Positions 43,683-53,135 of a stretch of 64,000 nt of DNA are shown piece by piece (within the stretch, counting starts at the first letter, position 1; every line of letters begins with the position of its first letter). The stretch spans positions 3,701,982-3,765,981 of the forward strand of contig NZ_LT985361.1 in assembly GCF_900269665.1 (NCBI RefSeq), given 5' to 3'. Source of the stretch: Nocardia suismassiliense. Lineage in GTDB: Bacteria > Actinomycetota > Actinomycetes > Mycobacteriales > Mycobacteriaceae. The position numbers and the translations under genes are program-made. The notes under the pieces were generated by a model. The model was given only the letters and a program-made list of their open reading frames with translations. It ran no database searches and was not told the origin of the DNA.

Positions 43683-44273
43683 TTACAGTTCGGCGGGAAT
43701 TCTCTTCGCCGCGGAGCGCACCTGAAAGGCATGGACGATTTCCACGATGCCCATGATGACCAGCCAGCAGCCGACCACGAGTGTGAGCCTCGCGATCGAG
43801 TGGATCGGCCAGACGACCAGCGCGATACCGCCGAGCAGCAGCAGCACTCCGTAGAAGACGGCCCAGCCGCGGCCCGGCATCCGGCTGGACGCTTCGGCAC
43901 CGCCGGCCAGGGCGGCGATGCCGCGGAACATCGCGCTGATGCCGACCCAAAGTGCGAGCAGCACAATAGAACTGCCGATATCGCGTAGGCAGAAGAAGGC
44001 CAGGATGAACGACAGGATGCCGCTGATGAGCGACATCGCCCGCCAGCCGCCGCTGACCTGTGGCCCGAAAGCGGCGACCGCTTGGAGAATGCCGGACGCC
44101 ATGAGATAAGCGCCGAAAAGTATGCCCGCCACCACCAGCGTCGGTCCCGGCCAAACCAGGACGATCGCGCCCGTCGACACCGAGATGATGCCGATGGCCA
44201 GCAGCGACTGCCAGGCGCCGCGGGACAGCTGGTATAGCGGCCCATTGGTAACTGTTTGGTTGCTAGTAATCAT
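43683..44273 (-). CDS. HdeD family (DUF308) membrane protein
   Basis: A 196-residue membrane protein with six helices in three related pairs (SLLAIGIISVSTGAIVLVWPGPTLVVAGILFGAYLMASGILQAV; FYGVLLLLGGIALVVWPIHSIARLTLVVGCWLVIMGIVEI). HdeD proteins are linked to acid or envelope stress in enterobacteria; the role in actinomycetes is not established. The start is ATG 44273. It is followed, 77 bases on, by the HTH-only LysR relative. Confidence 0.87.
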   Translation of the reverse strand: MITSNQTVTNGPLYQLSRGAWQSLLAIGIISVSTGAIVLVWPGPTLVVAGILFGAYLMASGILQAVAAFGPQVSGGWRAMSLISGILSFILAFFCLRDIGSSIVLLALWVGISAMFRGIAALAGGAEASSRMPGRGWAVFYGVLLLLGGIALVVWPIHSIARLTLVVGCWLVIMGIVEIVHAFQVRSAAKRIPAEL

Positions 44274-44544
44274 TGCCGCAGCCTATTTCCGCCACAGCCT
44301 GCGGTGTGAGGGCATTTCTGGCCGAAAGGGTGCGTTAACCGGACGCGCCCGCCGAACCCGCACAAGTGTAGCGCCGGGGCCCGAGAAGCTGTTGCCGACA
44401 ATTAACTGTCACTGTAGGTTGGATCATGTTCTCCGACACGGAGATACCTCGGCAGCGTCGCCGCTAGTGCGGGCATCGGCGAACCATGTTGGCCTGCAAG
44501 CTATTTCAGAAGCTTGATGGCACGATACGACCCAGGGGGTTGAG

Positions 44545-44871
44545 ATGAAGCTGCGAACACTCGGCGGGCAGTCATGGTTCGGCTCGGTAGAGCGCGAACC
44601 GGAGTCGTGGCGCAGGGAGGCCGCGTGTGCCGAAACCGACCCGGACGCGTTCTTTCCCGAGCGCGGCGGCAACTCGCGCGACGCCAAACGCGTGTGCTCG
44701 TCCTGCGAGGTGGTCAGGCAGTGTCTCGACTACGCGTTGGGCCATGATCAGAACTTCGGTGTCTGGGGCGGGATGACACCGCCGGAGCGACACCGTTTCG
44801 CGCGTCGCGGGATCTCGGCACGCTCCGGCCGTACGCGCGCGGTCACGAAAACTCAGGCGCCGCCGAAGTAG
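44545..44871 (+). CDS. WhiB-family iron-sulfur regulator
   Basis: A 108-residue transcription factor. The four cluster Cys are in REAACAETD, VCSSCEVVRQC, spaced as in the family, followed by the GVWGG turn and a basic tail (RHRFARRGISARSGRTRA) that contacts DNA. The body resembles the WhiB2/WhmD group more than WhiB7. WhiB proteins bind a 4Fe-4S cluster and the sigma factor. ATG 44545 follows a GGGGG stretch. It is monocistronic, with 136 bases to the next gene. Confidence 0.9.
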   Translation: MKLRTLGGQSWFGSVEREPESWRREAACAETDPDAFFPERGGNSRDAKRVCSSCEVVRQCLDYALGHDQNFGVWGGMTPPERHRFARRGISARSGRTRAVTKTQAPPK

Positions 44872-45007
44872 CTTGGGCGGCAGGCTGCCCGGCCGGTGCT
44901 GTCGATCCAGCGTGAAATTTGCCACATGTTTGCTAACGTCGCCGCTTTCTCTCGTACTGTTCCGGCAAGAGACCCGCCGGGATGCGAGAGCGAAGGAGTC
45001 GTTCGCT

Positions 45008-46099
45008 ATGGAGTTGCGCGATTCGCGATTCAATGCGGCGACCATTCCGCCGGTGCTGCTCACCCGGCTGTGTGATGTTGCCGCCGAGAGCGGTGTGGAC
45101 ACCGCTTCGTGGTTCGCCGGAACGGGAGTGCTGCCTGAACGTCTGGATCTACCTCAGACGTGGGTGTCCTACCGTCAGGCGACCGCGATCATCCGCCGGG
45201 CCGTGCGTGCGCTGCCCGAAGGGCCGATCGGGCTCACCGTGGGAGCTCGCAATGCCGCGGTCGGCTACGGGCTGCTCGGCTTCGCGATGCGGTCCTGCCG
45301 GACCGTCGCGGACGCGACAGCCGTGGGATTCCAGCTGCGTCGGTTGATCGATAGCCTGCTGGATATCGAACTGAGCAGCGACGGCGAGTTGAGCACCATC
45401 CAGTACTTCGAGCGCATTCCCGATCCGGAATTGGTGCGCTTTCTGTGTGAGCAGGCGATGGCGGCGGCGATGTCGTTCGCGCGCTCGCTGCTCGGCGACG
45501 ACACCGATCCTGTCCGGATCCGGCTCAGCTACCCGGAACCGGCCTACGCCGCCGACTATCGTCGCTTCTTCCGCTGTCCGATCGAGTTCGACTGTGCTGT
45601 CAACGAATTGGTCTTCCCCACGCAGCGGCTGGAAACCCGGCTGCCGACCTACAGCGAAGCCAGTCGCAGCGCAGCGCTGGACGCCTGCCGGCAGCTGGGC
45701 GGCGACGACACCCGGCAGGACATCGTGGTGTCGGTCGAGTCGATCCTCGCGGAGAACCTGCGCAGCGCGCTCTCCATGGCTCAGGTCGCTGACCGGCTCT
45801 TCGTTACCGAACGCACCCTGCGCAGGCACCTGCACGCCGCCGGTGAAAAGTTCAGCGACATCCGGGACCGAGTTCGGCAGCGGCACGCATTGTTCCTGGT
45901 CCGGGAAACCGGCGCGACGATCACCCAGATCGCCGTCCGGACCGGCTACCGCGACGTGCGTGAGTTCCGCAGGGCCTACGTGCGATGGAACGGGGAACCC
46001 CCGAGCCGGACCCGCAACGCCAACGGACTGCCGCGTCCTGCGGCGGCGAACCCGAACCTTTTCGCGTCGCAGGCCCGAGCGGCGGGCATCGCGTCATAG
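45008..46099 (+). CDS. AraC-family regulator (OruR/ArgR-like N-domain)
   Basis: A 363-residue regulator. The N-terminal ~200 residues resemble the arabinose-binding-like domain found in OruR-type AraC proteins (PPVLLTRLCDVAAESGVDTASWFAGTGV, GYGLLGFAMRSCRTVADAT, YPEPAYAADYRRFFRCPIEFD). The C-terminal HTH pair includes SMAQVADRLFVTERTLRRHLHAAG and ITQIAVRTGYRDVREFRRAYVRWNG. A Pro/Ala-rich tail of ~30 residues follows. ATG 45008 has GAAGGAG nine bases upstream. Converges with the carboxylesterase gene; target unknown. Confidence 0.87.
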   Translation: MELRDSRFNAATIPPVLLTRLCDVAAESGVDTASWFAGTGVLPERLDLPQTWVSYRQATAIIRRAVRALPEGPIGLTVGARNAAVGYGLLGFAMRSCRTVADATAVGFQLRRLIDSLLDIELSSDGELSTIQYFERIPDPELVRFLCEQAMAAAMSFARSLLGDDTDPVRIRLSYPEPAYAADYRRFFRCPIEFDCAVNELVFPTQRLETRLPTYSEASRSAALDACRQLGGDDTRQDIVVSVESILAENLRSALSMAQVADRLFVTERTLRRHLHAAGEKFSDIRDRVRQRHALFLVRETGATITQIAVRTGYRDVREFRRAYVRWNGEPPSRTRNANGLPRPAAANPNLFASQARAAGIAS

Positions 46100-46162
46100 C
46101 GGCCTTTTGCGCTGAGTTCATATCCGGTCGGAGGGGTTTCACGGTAGCTGAGAATTTCTGGG

Positions 46163-47791
46163 CTACCCGATGTGGCGGATACCCGACCACAGGTCGCAGT
46201 GGTGCTGCCGGGCGAACGAGTCGGCTACGGCAATGTGGTCACTGCTGAGTTCGAGGGTGCTGCCCGCGGTGGTCGGCCACGGGGTGAAGTCCGGTGTCAC
46301 CGGGTCGCCGGTGTGCGCGAATTGCGCCCAGCTCTGCTGGATTCGCCGAGAGAGCAGGTCAGCGGGCGGTGGCAGGGGGATGGGCACGCCCATCAGCCCG
46401 GAGAAGACGTAGGGCACCTCCGCGCCGTGGAAGGCGCCCGGTAGCAACGGATTCCGGCCGAGCGGTGCGTCGTTGAACCGGTACTGCCACACCTGGGCAC
46501 CGCCTCGACGGGCGGCATCGGTGGTGAACAGGGCTGGGCAGGCGAAGAACCCATCCGTGATCACCCGTTCCTTGGCGGCGGCGGGGGTCGGGAAGCCGGA
46601 CGGTGGGTAGCGGTCCAGGACCTGAGTGCTGTTGTCGCCGAACAGTTGTCGTGCCCAGCTCTGATATTCGGCTGCGGTAGGGGTGGTTCCGCGCGCGTAG
46701 TCGAGCAGTGCGAGGAAGGTGGCGCCTTCGTCGGCGTTGCTGCCGACGATCAAGGGCGTGTCGTGTGCTGCTCCGGCGGCCAGGGCTTGTTCGGGTTCGG
46801 TGGTCACCACGACTCCGTCGAGAACCGGACTCCATCCCACCGCCATCGACGTCAATGCCGTGGTGGGGGAGTCGAGTAGCGCGTCGGCGGGCAGTGCGCG
46901 CAGGCAGCGCAGCCGGGTGATCGGGTCGGCGCACCCCAGATCGGCGGCATAGTCGGCAGAGCGTTGATAGGCGACGTCCTTGCTGGGCGGCTGCAGCGGA
47001 CTCCTTGCGCATGAACCGCTTTCGATGATGGCCTTGTCGAAAAGTCCACGGGCCAGCGGGGAAGCGAGCTGGGTGCACACGCTCATGCCGCCGGCGGATT
47101 CGCCGAAGATGGTGACGTTGCCCGGATCCCCGCCGAACGCGGTGGCGTTGTCGCGGATCCAGCGCAGCGCGGCCTGCTGGTCGAGGGTGCCGTAGGTGCC
47201 TGCGATGCCGCCGGTGCTGTCGGCCAGCTCGGGGAGGGCGAGGAAACCGAAGGGCCCCACGCGGTAATTGGGGATGGCCACGATGACTTTGCCTTCGCGC
47301 ACCAGCCTGGCGGGGGAGTCGTATTGTGCGTTGGAGCCGAGCACGAAAGCGCCACCGTAGAACCACACCATGACGGGCAGCGCGGTATCGGCGGCGTGCT
47401 GGGGCACGTAGACATCGATGCTCAGGCAATCCTCGCTCGACTCCTGCAATGCGACGTCGATCGGTAGCGGGGACGACTGCGGGCATTGCGGGCCGTGCGC
47501 GATCGCCGGACGCACCTGCGTCCACGGAACAACGGGCTGCGGCGGTGCGAAGCGGTGCTCGCCGGTGGCCGGGGCCGCGAACGGCACGCCGAGGTAGTGC
47601 ACGATGCCGTCGGTGTGCCTGCCCTGGATCGGGCCGCCGGTGACGGTCACCGCGGTGTCGGGCGCGGCTGGGGCCGCATCGGCGCGAGGATGTGCGATCG
47701 CGGACGCTGCGACGGCGAGGCTGATCAGGACCGCGGCCAAGGACGACCATCGGGTCGTATCGAGCCGGAATATGGCGGTGCGTGCCCGCAT
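46163..47791 (-). CDS. Secreted type-B carboxylesterase
   Basis: A 542-residue exported esterase. A signal peptide covers about residues 1-38 (SLAAVLISLAVAASAIA). Catalytic features: oxyanion WFYGGAF, nucleophile elbow GESAGGMS, acid in SNADEGATFL, His in FHGAEVPYVF. The ESSEDCLSIDVYVP segment is the usual family signature. It may cleave plant phenolic or other esters outside the cell; the presence of a related operator at padC hints at hydroxycinnamate esters. ATG 47791 has GGGAG five bases upstream, and a TATAAT with a palindromic operator precedes it. Confidence 0.88.
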   Translation of the reverse strand: MRARTAIFRLDTTRWSSLAAVLISLAVAASAIAHPRADAAPAAPDTAVTVTGGPIQGRHTDGIVHYLGVPFAAPATGEHRFAPPQPVVPWTQVRPAIAHGPQCPQSSPLPIDVALQESSEDCLSIDVYVPQHAADTALPVMVWFYGGAFVLGSNAQYDSPARLVREGKVIVAIPNYRVGPFGFLALPELADSTGGIAGTYGTLDQQAALRWIRDNATAFGGDPGNVTIFGESAGGMSVCTQLASPLARGLFDKAIIESGSCARSPLQPPSKDVAYQRSADYAADLGCADPITRLRCLRALPADALLDSPTTALTSMAVGWSPVLDGVVVTTEPEQALAAGAAHDTPLIVGSNADEGATFLALLDYARGTTPTAAEYQSWARQLFGDNSTQVLDRYPPSGFPTPAAAKERVITDGFFACPALFTTDAARRGGAQVWQYRFNDAPLGRNPLLPGAFHGAEVPYVFSGLMGVPIPLPPPADLLSRRIQQSWAQFAHTGDPVTPDFTPWPTTAGSTLELSSDHIAVADSFARQHHCDLWSGIRHIG

Positions 47792-47803
47792 GAATGCTCC
47801 CAC

Positions 47804-47836
47804 AGGAATTATACTTTTGAAACAAAAGCACTGTAA
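47804..47836 (-). promoter_or_regulatory. Carboxylesterase promoter with palindromic operator
   Basis: On the esterase strand TATAAT lies ~20 bases before the ATG. Immediately upstream of it is the palindrome CTTTTGTTTCAAAAG (bases 47814-47828), perfect six-base arms around three bases. A weak CTTACA is 18 bases before the -10. A repressor on the palindrome would block the promoter; the MarR gene just upstream is the natural candidate. Confidence 0.65.
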
Positions 47837-47881
47837 GGCACTGTGGGCGCCGAGGGAACCACTATCGAGGTTCCAGCAAGG

Positions 47882-48352
47882 TCATTCGCTCAATACCGAA
47901 AGCAACTGCTGTAGCGCGGGCAGCGCGGATTCCAGTCGTTCCCGATCTGCGGCGGGTAGCTTCGCGAGAGATTCACGCAGCATGGCAGCGCTCGCGCGGT
48001 CGTATCTGGCCAGCAGTTCCCGTGCCGTCGGCGACGCCACCAGCACCGCAGCCCGTCCATCCGTCGGCGACGGCACCCGCTCGACCAATCCCGCCGCGGT
48101 CATCGTCCGGATGAGATTGCTGATCGTCGACTGCGCCACCTTCAGTTCGGCGGCCGCGAGACTCGGCGGCACTCCCTCGGTGCCGACCAGGAGACGAAGC
48201 AGTTCGATCTGCGCCTCCGGCAGATCCGGCAACCCTTCCGCGGCTCTGGTCCGGCGCAGCACGGCCCGCCGCAGCGGGCCCAGTAAGGCGCTGAGCTGCG
48301 CCTCGACCGAGACGGCCGACGTCGATTCGGTTCGAGCAACAGGGGCGTCCAC
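47882..48352 (-). CDS. MarR-family regulator
   Basis: A 156-residue winged-helix regulator: QLSALLGPLRRAVLRRTRAAEGLPDLPEAQIELLRLL, the recognition region SLAAAELKVAQSTISNLIRTM and the wing VERVPSPTDGRAAVLVASPTAREL. GTG 48352 is chosen because it gives a family-like length and avoids overlap with the preceding AraC gene; the ribosome binding site is weak. It lies 90 bases before the carboxylesterase, whose promoter carries a palindrome of MarR type. Confidence 0.83.
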   Translation of the reverse strand: MDAPVARTESTSAVSVEAQLSALLGPLRRAVLRRTRAAEGLPDLPEAQIELLRLLVGTEGVPPSLAAAELKVAQSTISNLIRTMTAAGLVERVPSPTDGRAAVLVASPTARELLARYDRASAAMLRESLAKLPAADRERLESALPALQQLLSVLSE

Positions 48353-48402
48353 CCGGCCATTCTGCCTGGTGCGCAGTGTTGGGTCCGCGAACGACGGCGA
48401 CA

Positions 48403-49401
48403 CTAGCGGTTCGGCCGAGCGGCTCGGATCGTCGGAACCGGCGCATCTGTGGCGGAATTGCTCGCCCGCCGCCATTCACTCGGCGCCATGCCGTAGGCGG
48501 CGCGGAAGCGCCGGGCGAAATGTGTCGGGTCTCGGAAGCCGTGGTGGTGGGCGACGGCCGCGATGGAGCGTTGACTCGCGTCGGGGCGCGCCAGGGTATG
48601 TCGCGCACACTCGAGGCGCTCGGTGATGATCCACTGTTCGAGGCTGAGTCCGGCGCGCTCGCAGAGCTTGTACAGATAGCGCACCGAGATGTGGTGGGCG
48701 CGCGCGATACCGGCCGGGCAGAGGTCCGGATCGAGCAGGTGCCGGCGCACATAGTCGCGAACCTGTTGTACCAGAACATCTTCGGGTAGCGCCGTGCAGT
48801 CTTCGCTGCCGCCTGCCGCCGAGCTGAACAAGGCGCGCACCATCTCGATGCACGCGGCACCCAGCTCGGGTGCGGCCGGATCCGCATGCAGGGCTTCGGC
48901 CGATTCCCCCATCAGCGCAATCTGTTTCGTGACCAGCGAAGCGAGCGCGCTGTGCCGCACCGTGCCCAGGACGCTGCGGATCAACGCCTTGGGTATCCCC
49001 AGCTGATCTTCCGGCAGGAACAGTGCCGTGGTTCCGCCACCGTGCCAGTCGAGCTCGTACGGGAGGTCGAAATCCATGAAGAACAGGTCACCCGGCGCGA
49101 GTTCGTGTTGTACATCGCCTTGGGTCAGCCGGGAACAGGCGCTCCGCTGCACCTCGACGGCGACGAGCGAACTCGGCGACACCCGAACTTGTTTCGGCGT
49201 TCGGATCAGCTCCAGGTCAGGCATCTGCGCCTGAACCAGGCTGACCTGACCGAACTGCCAAGCATCGAGGTGCGCATGGACCGGGCGGTCCGACGGCTTC
49301 AGTACCACGTGTGTCGGCGCCGAGGCCTGCTGCACGGTCGCGACTACCGCCTCCACCCGATCCGAGGGAGCGAGCGCATCGGTGTCCAGCACGACCACCA
49401 T
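48403..49401 (-). CDS. AraC-family regulator, paralogue of the one at 1516
   Basis: A 332-residue regulator with the same organisation as the gene at 1516-2475: N-terminal MVVVLDTDALAPSDRVEAVVATVQQASAPTHVV, a cupin-like ELAPGDLFFMDFD, and a C-terminal DNA-binding part with PAGIARAHHISVRYLYKLC and HHHGFRDPTHFARRFRAAYGM. Long identical stretches in the HTH domain show recent common origin. It is 50 bases upstream of the MarR gene on the same strand. A loose GTGCA pair (49438, 49460) lies upstream, 22 bases apart. Confidence 0.88.
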   Translation of the reverse strand: MVVVLDTDALAPSDRVEAVVATVQQASAPTHVVLKPSDRPVHAHLDAWQFGQVSLVQAQMPDLELIRTPKQVRVSPSSLVAVEVQRSACSRLTQGDVQHELAPGDLFFMDFDLPYELDWHGGGTTALFLPEDQLGIPKALIRSVLGTVRHSALASLVTKQIALMGESAEALHADPAAPELGAACIEMVRALFSSAAGGSEDCTALPEDVLVQQVRDYVRRHLLDPDLCPAGIARAHHISVRYLYKLCERAGLSLEQWIITERLECARHTLARPDASQRSIAAVAHHHGFRDPTHFARRFRAAYGMAPSEWRRASNSATDAPVPTIRAARPNR

Positions 49402-49828
49402 GTCGATCCTCCTTCGTCACCGCTGAATCGACCTGCGGTGCATCGTCAGCCGAACCAACGTGCACGCTGAGCCGATTGTCCCGCCATCCCCGGCGGTACG
49501 GTACGAATCAGGTGAGTTGACTTCGCGCAACGAGCCATCGAGTGCTTGCTTCAACGCCGCGGCAAACGCTCCCGAGCTGGGCCCGGCTCGTGAGCGAGGT
49601 CAGCCCACCGTAATCCAGAGATCGTGCCGTCGATCGCACTGTTGCGTCAGGGCGCTATACGCGGCAGCGTGGCCGGCAACTCGCGCCGGCCGGGCACGCC
49701 GGAACGCTGACCCGCGCATGCGGCGGATCTGCGGTAGGGCGAGATCTCTGATCGCACAACGAAGTTCGACCGGTGGGTGCAGCGGGAAACCCGTCGGGGC
49801 CGGCCTCGGCCGGGATACCCTGGTCGGC
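49402..49828. other. Divergent intergenic region
   Basis: The 427 bases between the AraC gene and the gene at 49829 hold no convincing coding frame. On the plus strand TACCCT at 49816-49821 ends seven bases before ATG 49829, with no ribosome binding site, which fits a leaderless transcript. A pair of GTGCA sequences near 49438 and 49460 loosely resembles the AraC element seen near 1434. Nothing else is recognised. Confidence 0.45.
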
Positions 49829-50938
49829 ATGGGCACCTCGGCTACGGCCCCCTACCCGCCAGTGGCGGTTTTCCGGGGAGTGCGTGACGACGGGAAGATC
49901 CCGCAGCTCAACGATCGTGTCCAAGGGGAAGCGCGGCGGACTGCGCTGGCGCTGGCCGAGGTGCCGACGCATGCCGGGCCGATCGAACGCACGTCGGCAT
50001 TGCAGCGAGTCGTTACTGCCGCCGGTGGGTTGGCAGGCGCACTGTCGACGGAACGTGCAGCGATGGTGGGGGAGGATCTCCCCGCGGAGTCGGTGAGCCA
50101 GTCGTTCTTTCGGGTTCGCGAGGTGGACCTGTGCGACCAGCAGGCGGCCCTGCACGGGGTGCTCGTGGTCTATCGCGGTGTGCTCGACCTGTGTCGCGCG
50201 CCGCTGTCCGGTGCCGACCTGGCGGTAGAAGTCGCGGCGATGCGTCAGGCCGTACTCGACCTCACCGGCAGCACGGCGGGTGACGAGGCCCGCGACGTGC
50301 CGCCCAATGCTGTTGTGCCCGAAGAGGTATCGCTGGAAAGCGAATGGACGGCCCGGTGGCTCGTCGGGCATCAGGTGCACGTTCTGTTCAACATCTGTGC
50401 GGCGGTCGCGGTGTCGGACGCGGTATTTCATCTGCGTGACGGAGCGGCCGAGGCCGCGTTGGCGCGACTCGCTCATGCCACCACATTCGTCCGTGGTTTC
50501 CCCGCGGCGATGACCCACGCCAGCACGATTCCGGTGGACTACTACATGGAGACCGTGCGGCCCACCATGCAACCACCCGACGTGGCGATCCCGTTGAGCG
50601 GGCGACAACATCGCGGCTACAAGACCTTTCGCGGCGCGATGAAGGACCTGCTCAGGGCTGTTCCGGATACCTATGACCACCTGGCCGCCCGCGACCCCGA
50701 CCTCGCCGCCGCCCGCAGTGCGCTGCTCGAAGCCGACCTGGTGGACAGCGAACGCCATGTCACCCTTGCCTATTCGATGGTGCGGTTGCGCCGCTCCATC
50801 GCGCAGCTGCCCACCGGTCCGGACAATGCCGTCGGCGAATTGCGCCTGATGCGGCACCGGCGGGCCGCCCAGTACGCGCCGCTGATCCAGTTCGGCGACC
50901 ACTACATCGCTGACGCCGTGGCCGCTTTGCGGCGCTAG
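49829..50938 (+). CDS. Helical protein, possibly IDO/PrnB-like heme protein
   Basis: A 369-residue, mostly helical cytosolic protein. I cannot assign it firmly. The C-terminal half has DYYMETVRPTMQPPDVAIPLSGRQHRGYKTFRGAMKDLL, and the pattern of a conserved His in an SG-x-x-H-x-x-x-K-x-F context, plus an overall length near 360, is like the indoleamine-dioxygenase/PrnB superfamily, in which such a His ligates heme. The 2-oxoglutarate oxygenase gene follows 23 bases downstream, suggesting the two act on one small molecule, perhaps an amino acid. Start is supported by a -10 box placing the transcript start at the ATG. Confidence 0.5.
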   Translation: MGTSATAPYPPVAVFRGVRDDGKIPQLNDRVQGEARRTALALAEVPTHAGPIERTSALQRVVTAAGGLAGALSTERAAMVGEDLPAESVSQSFFRVREVDLCDQQAALHGVLVVYRGVLDLCRAPLSGADLAVEVAAMRQAVLDLTGSTAGDEARDVPPNAVVPEEVSLESEWTARWLVGHQVHVLFNICAAVAVSDAVFHLRDGAAEAALARLAHATTFVRGFPAAMTHASTIPVDYYMETVRPTMQPPDVAIPLSGRQHRGYKTFRGAMKDLLRAVPDTYDHLAARDPDLAAARSALLEADLVDSERHVTLAYSMVRLRRSIAQLPTGPDNAVGELRLMRHRRAAQYAPLIQFGDHYIADAVAALRR

Positions 50939-50961
50939 GCGCACCGGGCAGGAGGGCCTTG

Positions 50962-51939
50962 ATGCACGACGCCACCGACGAAATCCCCGACCTGACCTTG
51001 GATCCCGACGAAACCGCCGAGACCGATAAGGTCGCCCGTGCGCTGTGCGGCGGTACCCGCGATCGGGTGGACGCCGACGAATGGGTGGCGCGCGCTCGGG
51101 ACGCGTGGGACGAACTGCCGCTGTCCCTGCGCCGCAGCGTGCGGCAATTCCGACGGCACTCGGGCTCGCGTGGATCGCTGGTGATCCGCGGCTTACCCGT
51201 CGATGCTGCCGGATTGCCCGCGACGCCGTCCGTGCCGGATTCGGTACAGCGCGAAGCTACCGTCGCCGCAACGGTACTCACCATGATCGCCTGCGGGCTG
51301 GGCGACCCGGCCGCATACCTGGCCGAGAAATCCGGGGCCCTCGTCCAGGACGTCGTGCCGGTGCCCGGCAAGGAAACCTTCTCGGGCAACGCGGGTTCGG
51401 TGTTGCTCACCTTCCACAACGAAAACGCCTTCCACCAACACGAACCCGACTACGTGCTGTTGTTGTGCCTGCGCGCCGACCACGACCGGGTCGCAGGGCT
51501 GCGCACGGCCTGCCTCCGCGAAGTGCTACCACTGCTGTCCGCGGTGAGCCGAAAGGTACTGTTCACTCCGGAATTTCGCACCGCACCGCCGCCGTCCTTC
51601 GGCGTGGACAACACTGACGTCGCACCCCAGCCCTTACTGTCCGGCGCCCCGGAAGACCCCGATATCCGAATGGCCACCATCGCGACCACCGCATTGACAC
51701 CACGGGCCGTCACCGCGCTCACCGCCTTCGGCCACGCCTGCAATACCGCCGCCCGCACCACCAGACTCGCCCCCGGCGACCTGGTCATCGTGGACAACCG
51801 CGTTACGGTGCACGGCCGCACCGCCTTTCGTCCCCGCTACGACGGCGCCGACCGTTGGTTACAACGCACCTTCGCCATCGCCGACCTCCGCCGCTCCCGC
51901 GACCACCGCGCAAACGACGGCTATGTGATCACCCGATGA
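50962..51939 (+). CDS. Fe(II)/2-oxoglutarate oxygenase, asparagine/arginine hydroxylase-like
   Basis: A 325-residue enzyme of the clavaminate synthase-like group (VioC/AsnO type). The iron motif HxE is HNENAFHQHEPDYVLLLCLR, the distal His and the 2-oxoglutarate Arg are in VTVHGRTAFRPRYDGADRWLQR, and GNAGSVLLTF and LVIRGLPVD fit the fold. These enzymes hydroxylate the beta carbon of free amino acids, often for peptide antibiotics. ATG 50962 has AGGAGG six bases upstream. No NRPS is visible in the window, so use of the product is unknown. Confidence 0.82.
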   Translation: MHDATDEIPDLTLDPDETAETDKVARALCGGTRDRVDADEWVARARDAWDELPLSLRRSVRQFRRHSGSRGSLVIRGLPVDAAGLPATPSVPDSVQREATVAATVLTMIACGLGDPAAYLAEKSGALVQDVVPVPGKETFSGNAGSVLLTFHNENAFHQHEPDYVLLLCLRADHDRVAGLRTACLREVLPLLSAVSRKVLFTPEFRTAPPPSFGVDNTDVAPQPLLSGAPEDPDIRMATIATTALTPRAVTALTAFGHACNTAARTTRLAPGDLVIVDNRVTVHGRTAFRPRYDGADRWLQRTFAIADLRRSRDHRANDGYVITR

Positions 51940-52070
51940 CAGACCGCAGGGTTCGGCCTCACTGGGCTCGACTTGGTTGCGGAATTCATCGCACGTCATG
52001 CTGGTGAACGCGGGCAGTAGCAGTTGCCGACCCAACTAGGGGGTCGGCTCTGCTCGACGGATCTGTCAGC

Positions 52071-53135
52071 TCACACGCCGAGTTCTTTGGACGCCGCCGC
52101 GGTGCCTTCTATACGGGCACGAACCTTCGCGAACGCGGTTTCTCGCGACGTAGAGACATCGTCGCCGAACGGTGCGAATCCGCAGTCGTCGCACGTGCCG
52201 AGCCGATCCACGGGCAGGTGCCGAGCCGCGTTGAGCACCCGGTCCCGCACCTGCTCCGCCGTCTCGACGGTCGGATCGATCGGATCGATGACACCGACGA
52301 AGATTCGGGCCTCCGCCGGCAAGTGTTCGGCGATGACTTGCAATACCCGGTCAGGATCGGGCTCGCTGGCAAGTTGGACGTAGAACTGGCCCGCATGAAT
52401 GCCGAAGAGTTTCGGCAACAACTCCGCGTAGTCGACGTCGAGGCTGTGGGTCGAATCTTGGTCCCCGCCAGGGCAAGTGTGCACGCCGATCCGCTGCCGC
52501 TCATCCGGTGTGAAGCGATCGAGCACGCGATTGTTCAGCGCGACGAACGAGTCGAGCACTCCGCCGGAAGGGTCGAGTTTGAGCGACAGCCGCCCCTCGG
52601 TGAAGTCGAGTTGGACCGAGTGCGCACCACCATCGAACGCCCCGCGAATATCGGCTTCCACGTTATCCACGAGATCGTCGAGGAACTGTTCTTGCGAGTA
52701 CCCGCTGATGCCGTCCGCGGGATACAACAGGCTCATGGCGGAAGCCGCGATCACGGCTTGCTTGACCGGCACCGTCGCATACTTCCGCGCAGCCTGCAGA
52801 TACTGCGCACTGAACGTCGCATACCGAAACGGCCCTGCGCTCAACGCCGGCAACTGCCGCGTGTGACCGTCCGCGAAGGGGATCACCGCACCATCGGGAC
52901 TGAGGTTCGTCAATCCGGCCAGCGGATAGCTCACAAAACTGGGCTTACTCTGCTCGCCGTCCGTAACTACCGGCGACCCAACCGATTCCAGACGCGCAAT
53001 GGTGTCCTGCACCGCAGCGTCATAAAGATCGGCGAGAGCTTCGTCCGCAATACGCCCGGCGGCGTGGTCTTGCATTCCTGCCAATAACGCCGCTGGCCGC
53101 GGGATACTTCCAATTGGTTCGGTCGGCAAAGGCAT
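52071..53135 (-). CDS. Cobalamin-independent methionine synthase-like (MetE C-domain) protein
   Basis: A 354-residue protein equal to the C-terminal barrel of MetE, without the N-terminal half. Zinc-site positions are recognisable: VHTCPGGDQDSTH, SEPDPDR and GTCDDCGFAPFG. FTEGRLSLKLDP is followed by LDSFVALNNRVLDRF as in the MetE-related single-domain group. Such stand-alone proteins transfer methyl groups to homocysteine or other thiols; the methyl donor is often not known. Divergent from the CHAT gene with 428 bases between. Confidence 0.85.
   Translation of the reverse strand: MPLPTEPIGSIPRPAALLAGMQDHAAGRIADEALADLYDAAVQDTIARLESVGSPVVTDGEQSKPSFVSYPLAGLTNLSPDGAVIPFADGHTRQLPALSAGPFRYATFSAQYLQAARKYATVPVKQAVIAASAMSLLYPADGISGYSQEQFLDDLVDNVEADIRGAFDGGAHSVQLDFTEGRLSLKLDPSGGVLDSFVALNNRVLDRFTPDERQRIGVHTCPGGDQDSTHSLDVDYAELLPKLFGIHAGQFYVQLASEPDPDRVLQVIAEHLPAEARIFVGVIDPIDPTVETAEQVRDRVLNAARHLPVDRLGTCDDCGFAPFGDDVSTSRETAFAKVRARIEGTAAASKELGV

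Noticed and set aside
49402..49828. N-terminal extension of the gene at 49829 back to 49460
   Set aside because: The extension has low-quality composition and no ribosome site; a -10 box instead places the transcript start at ATG 49829.
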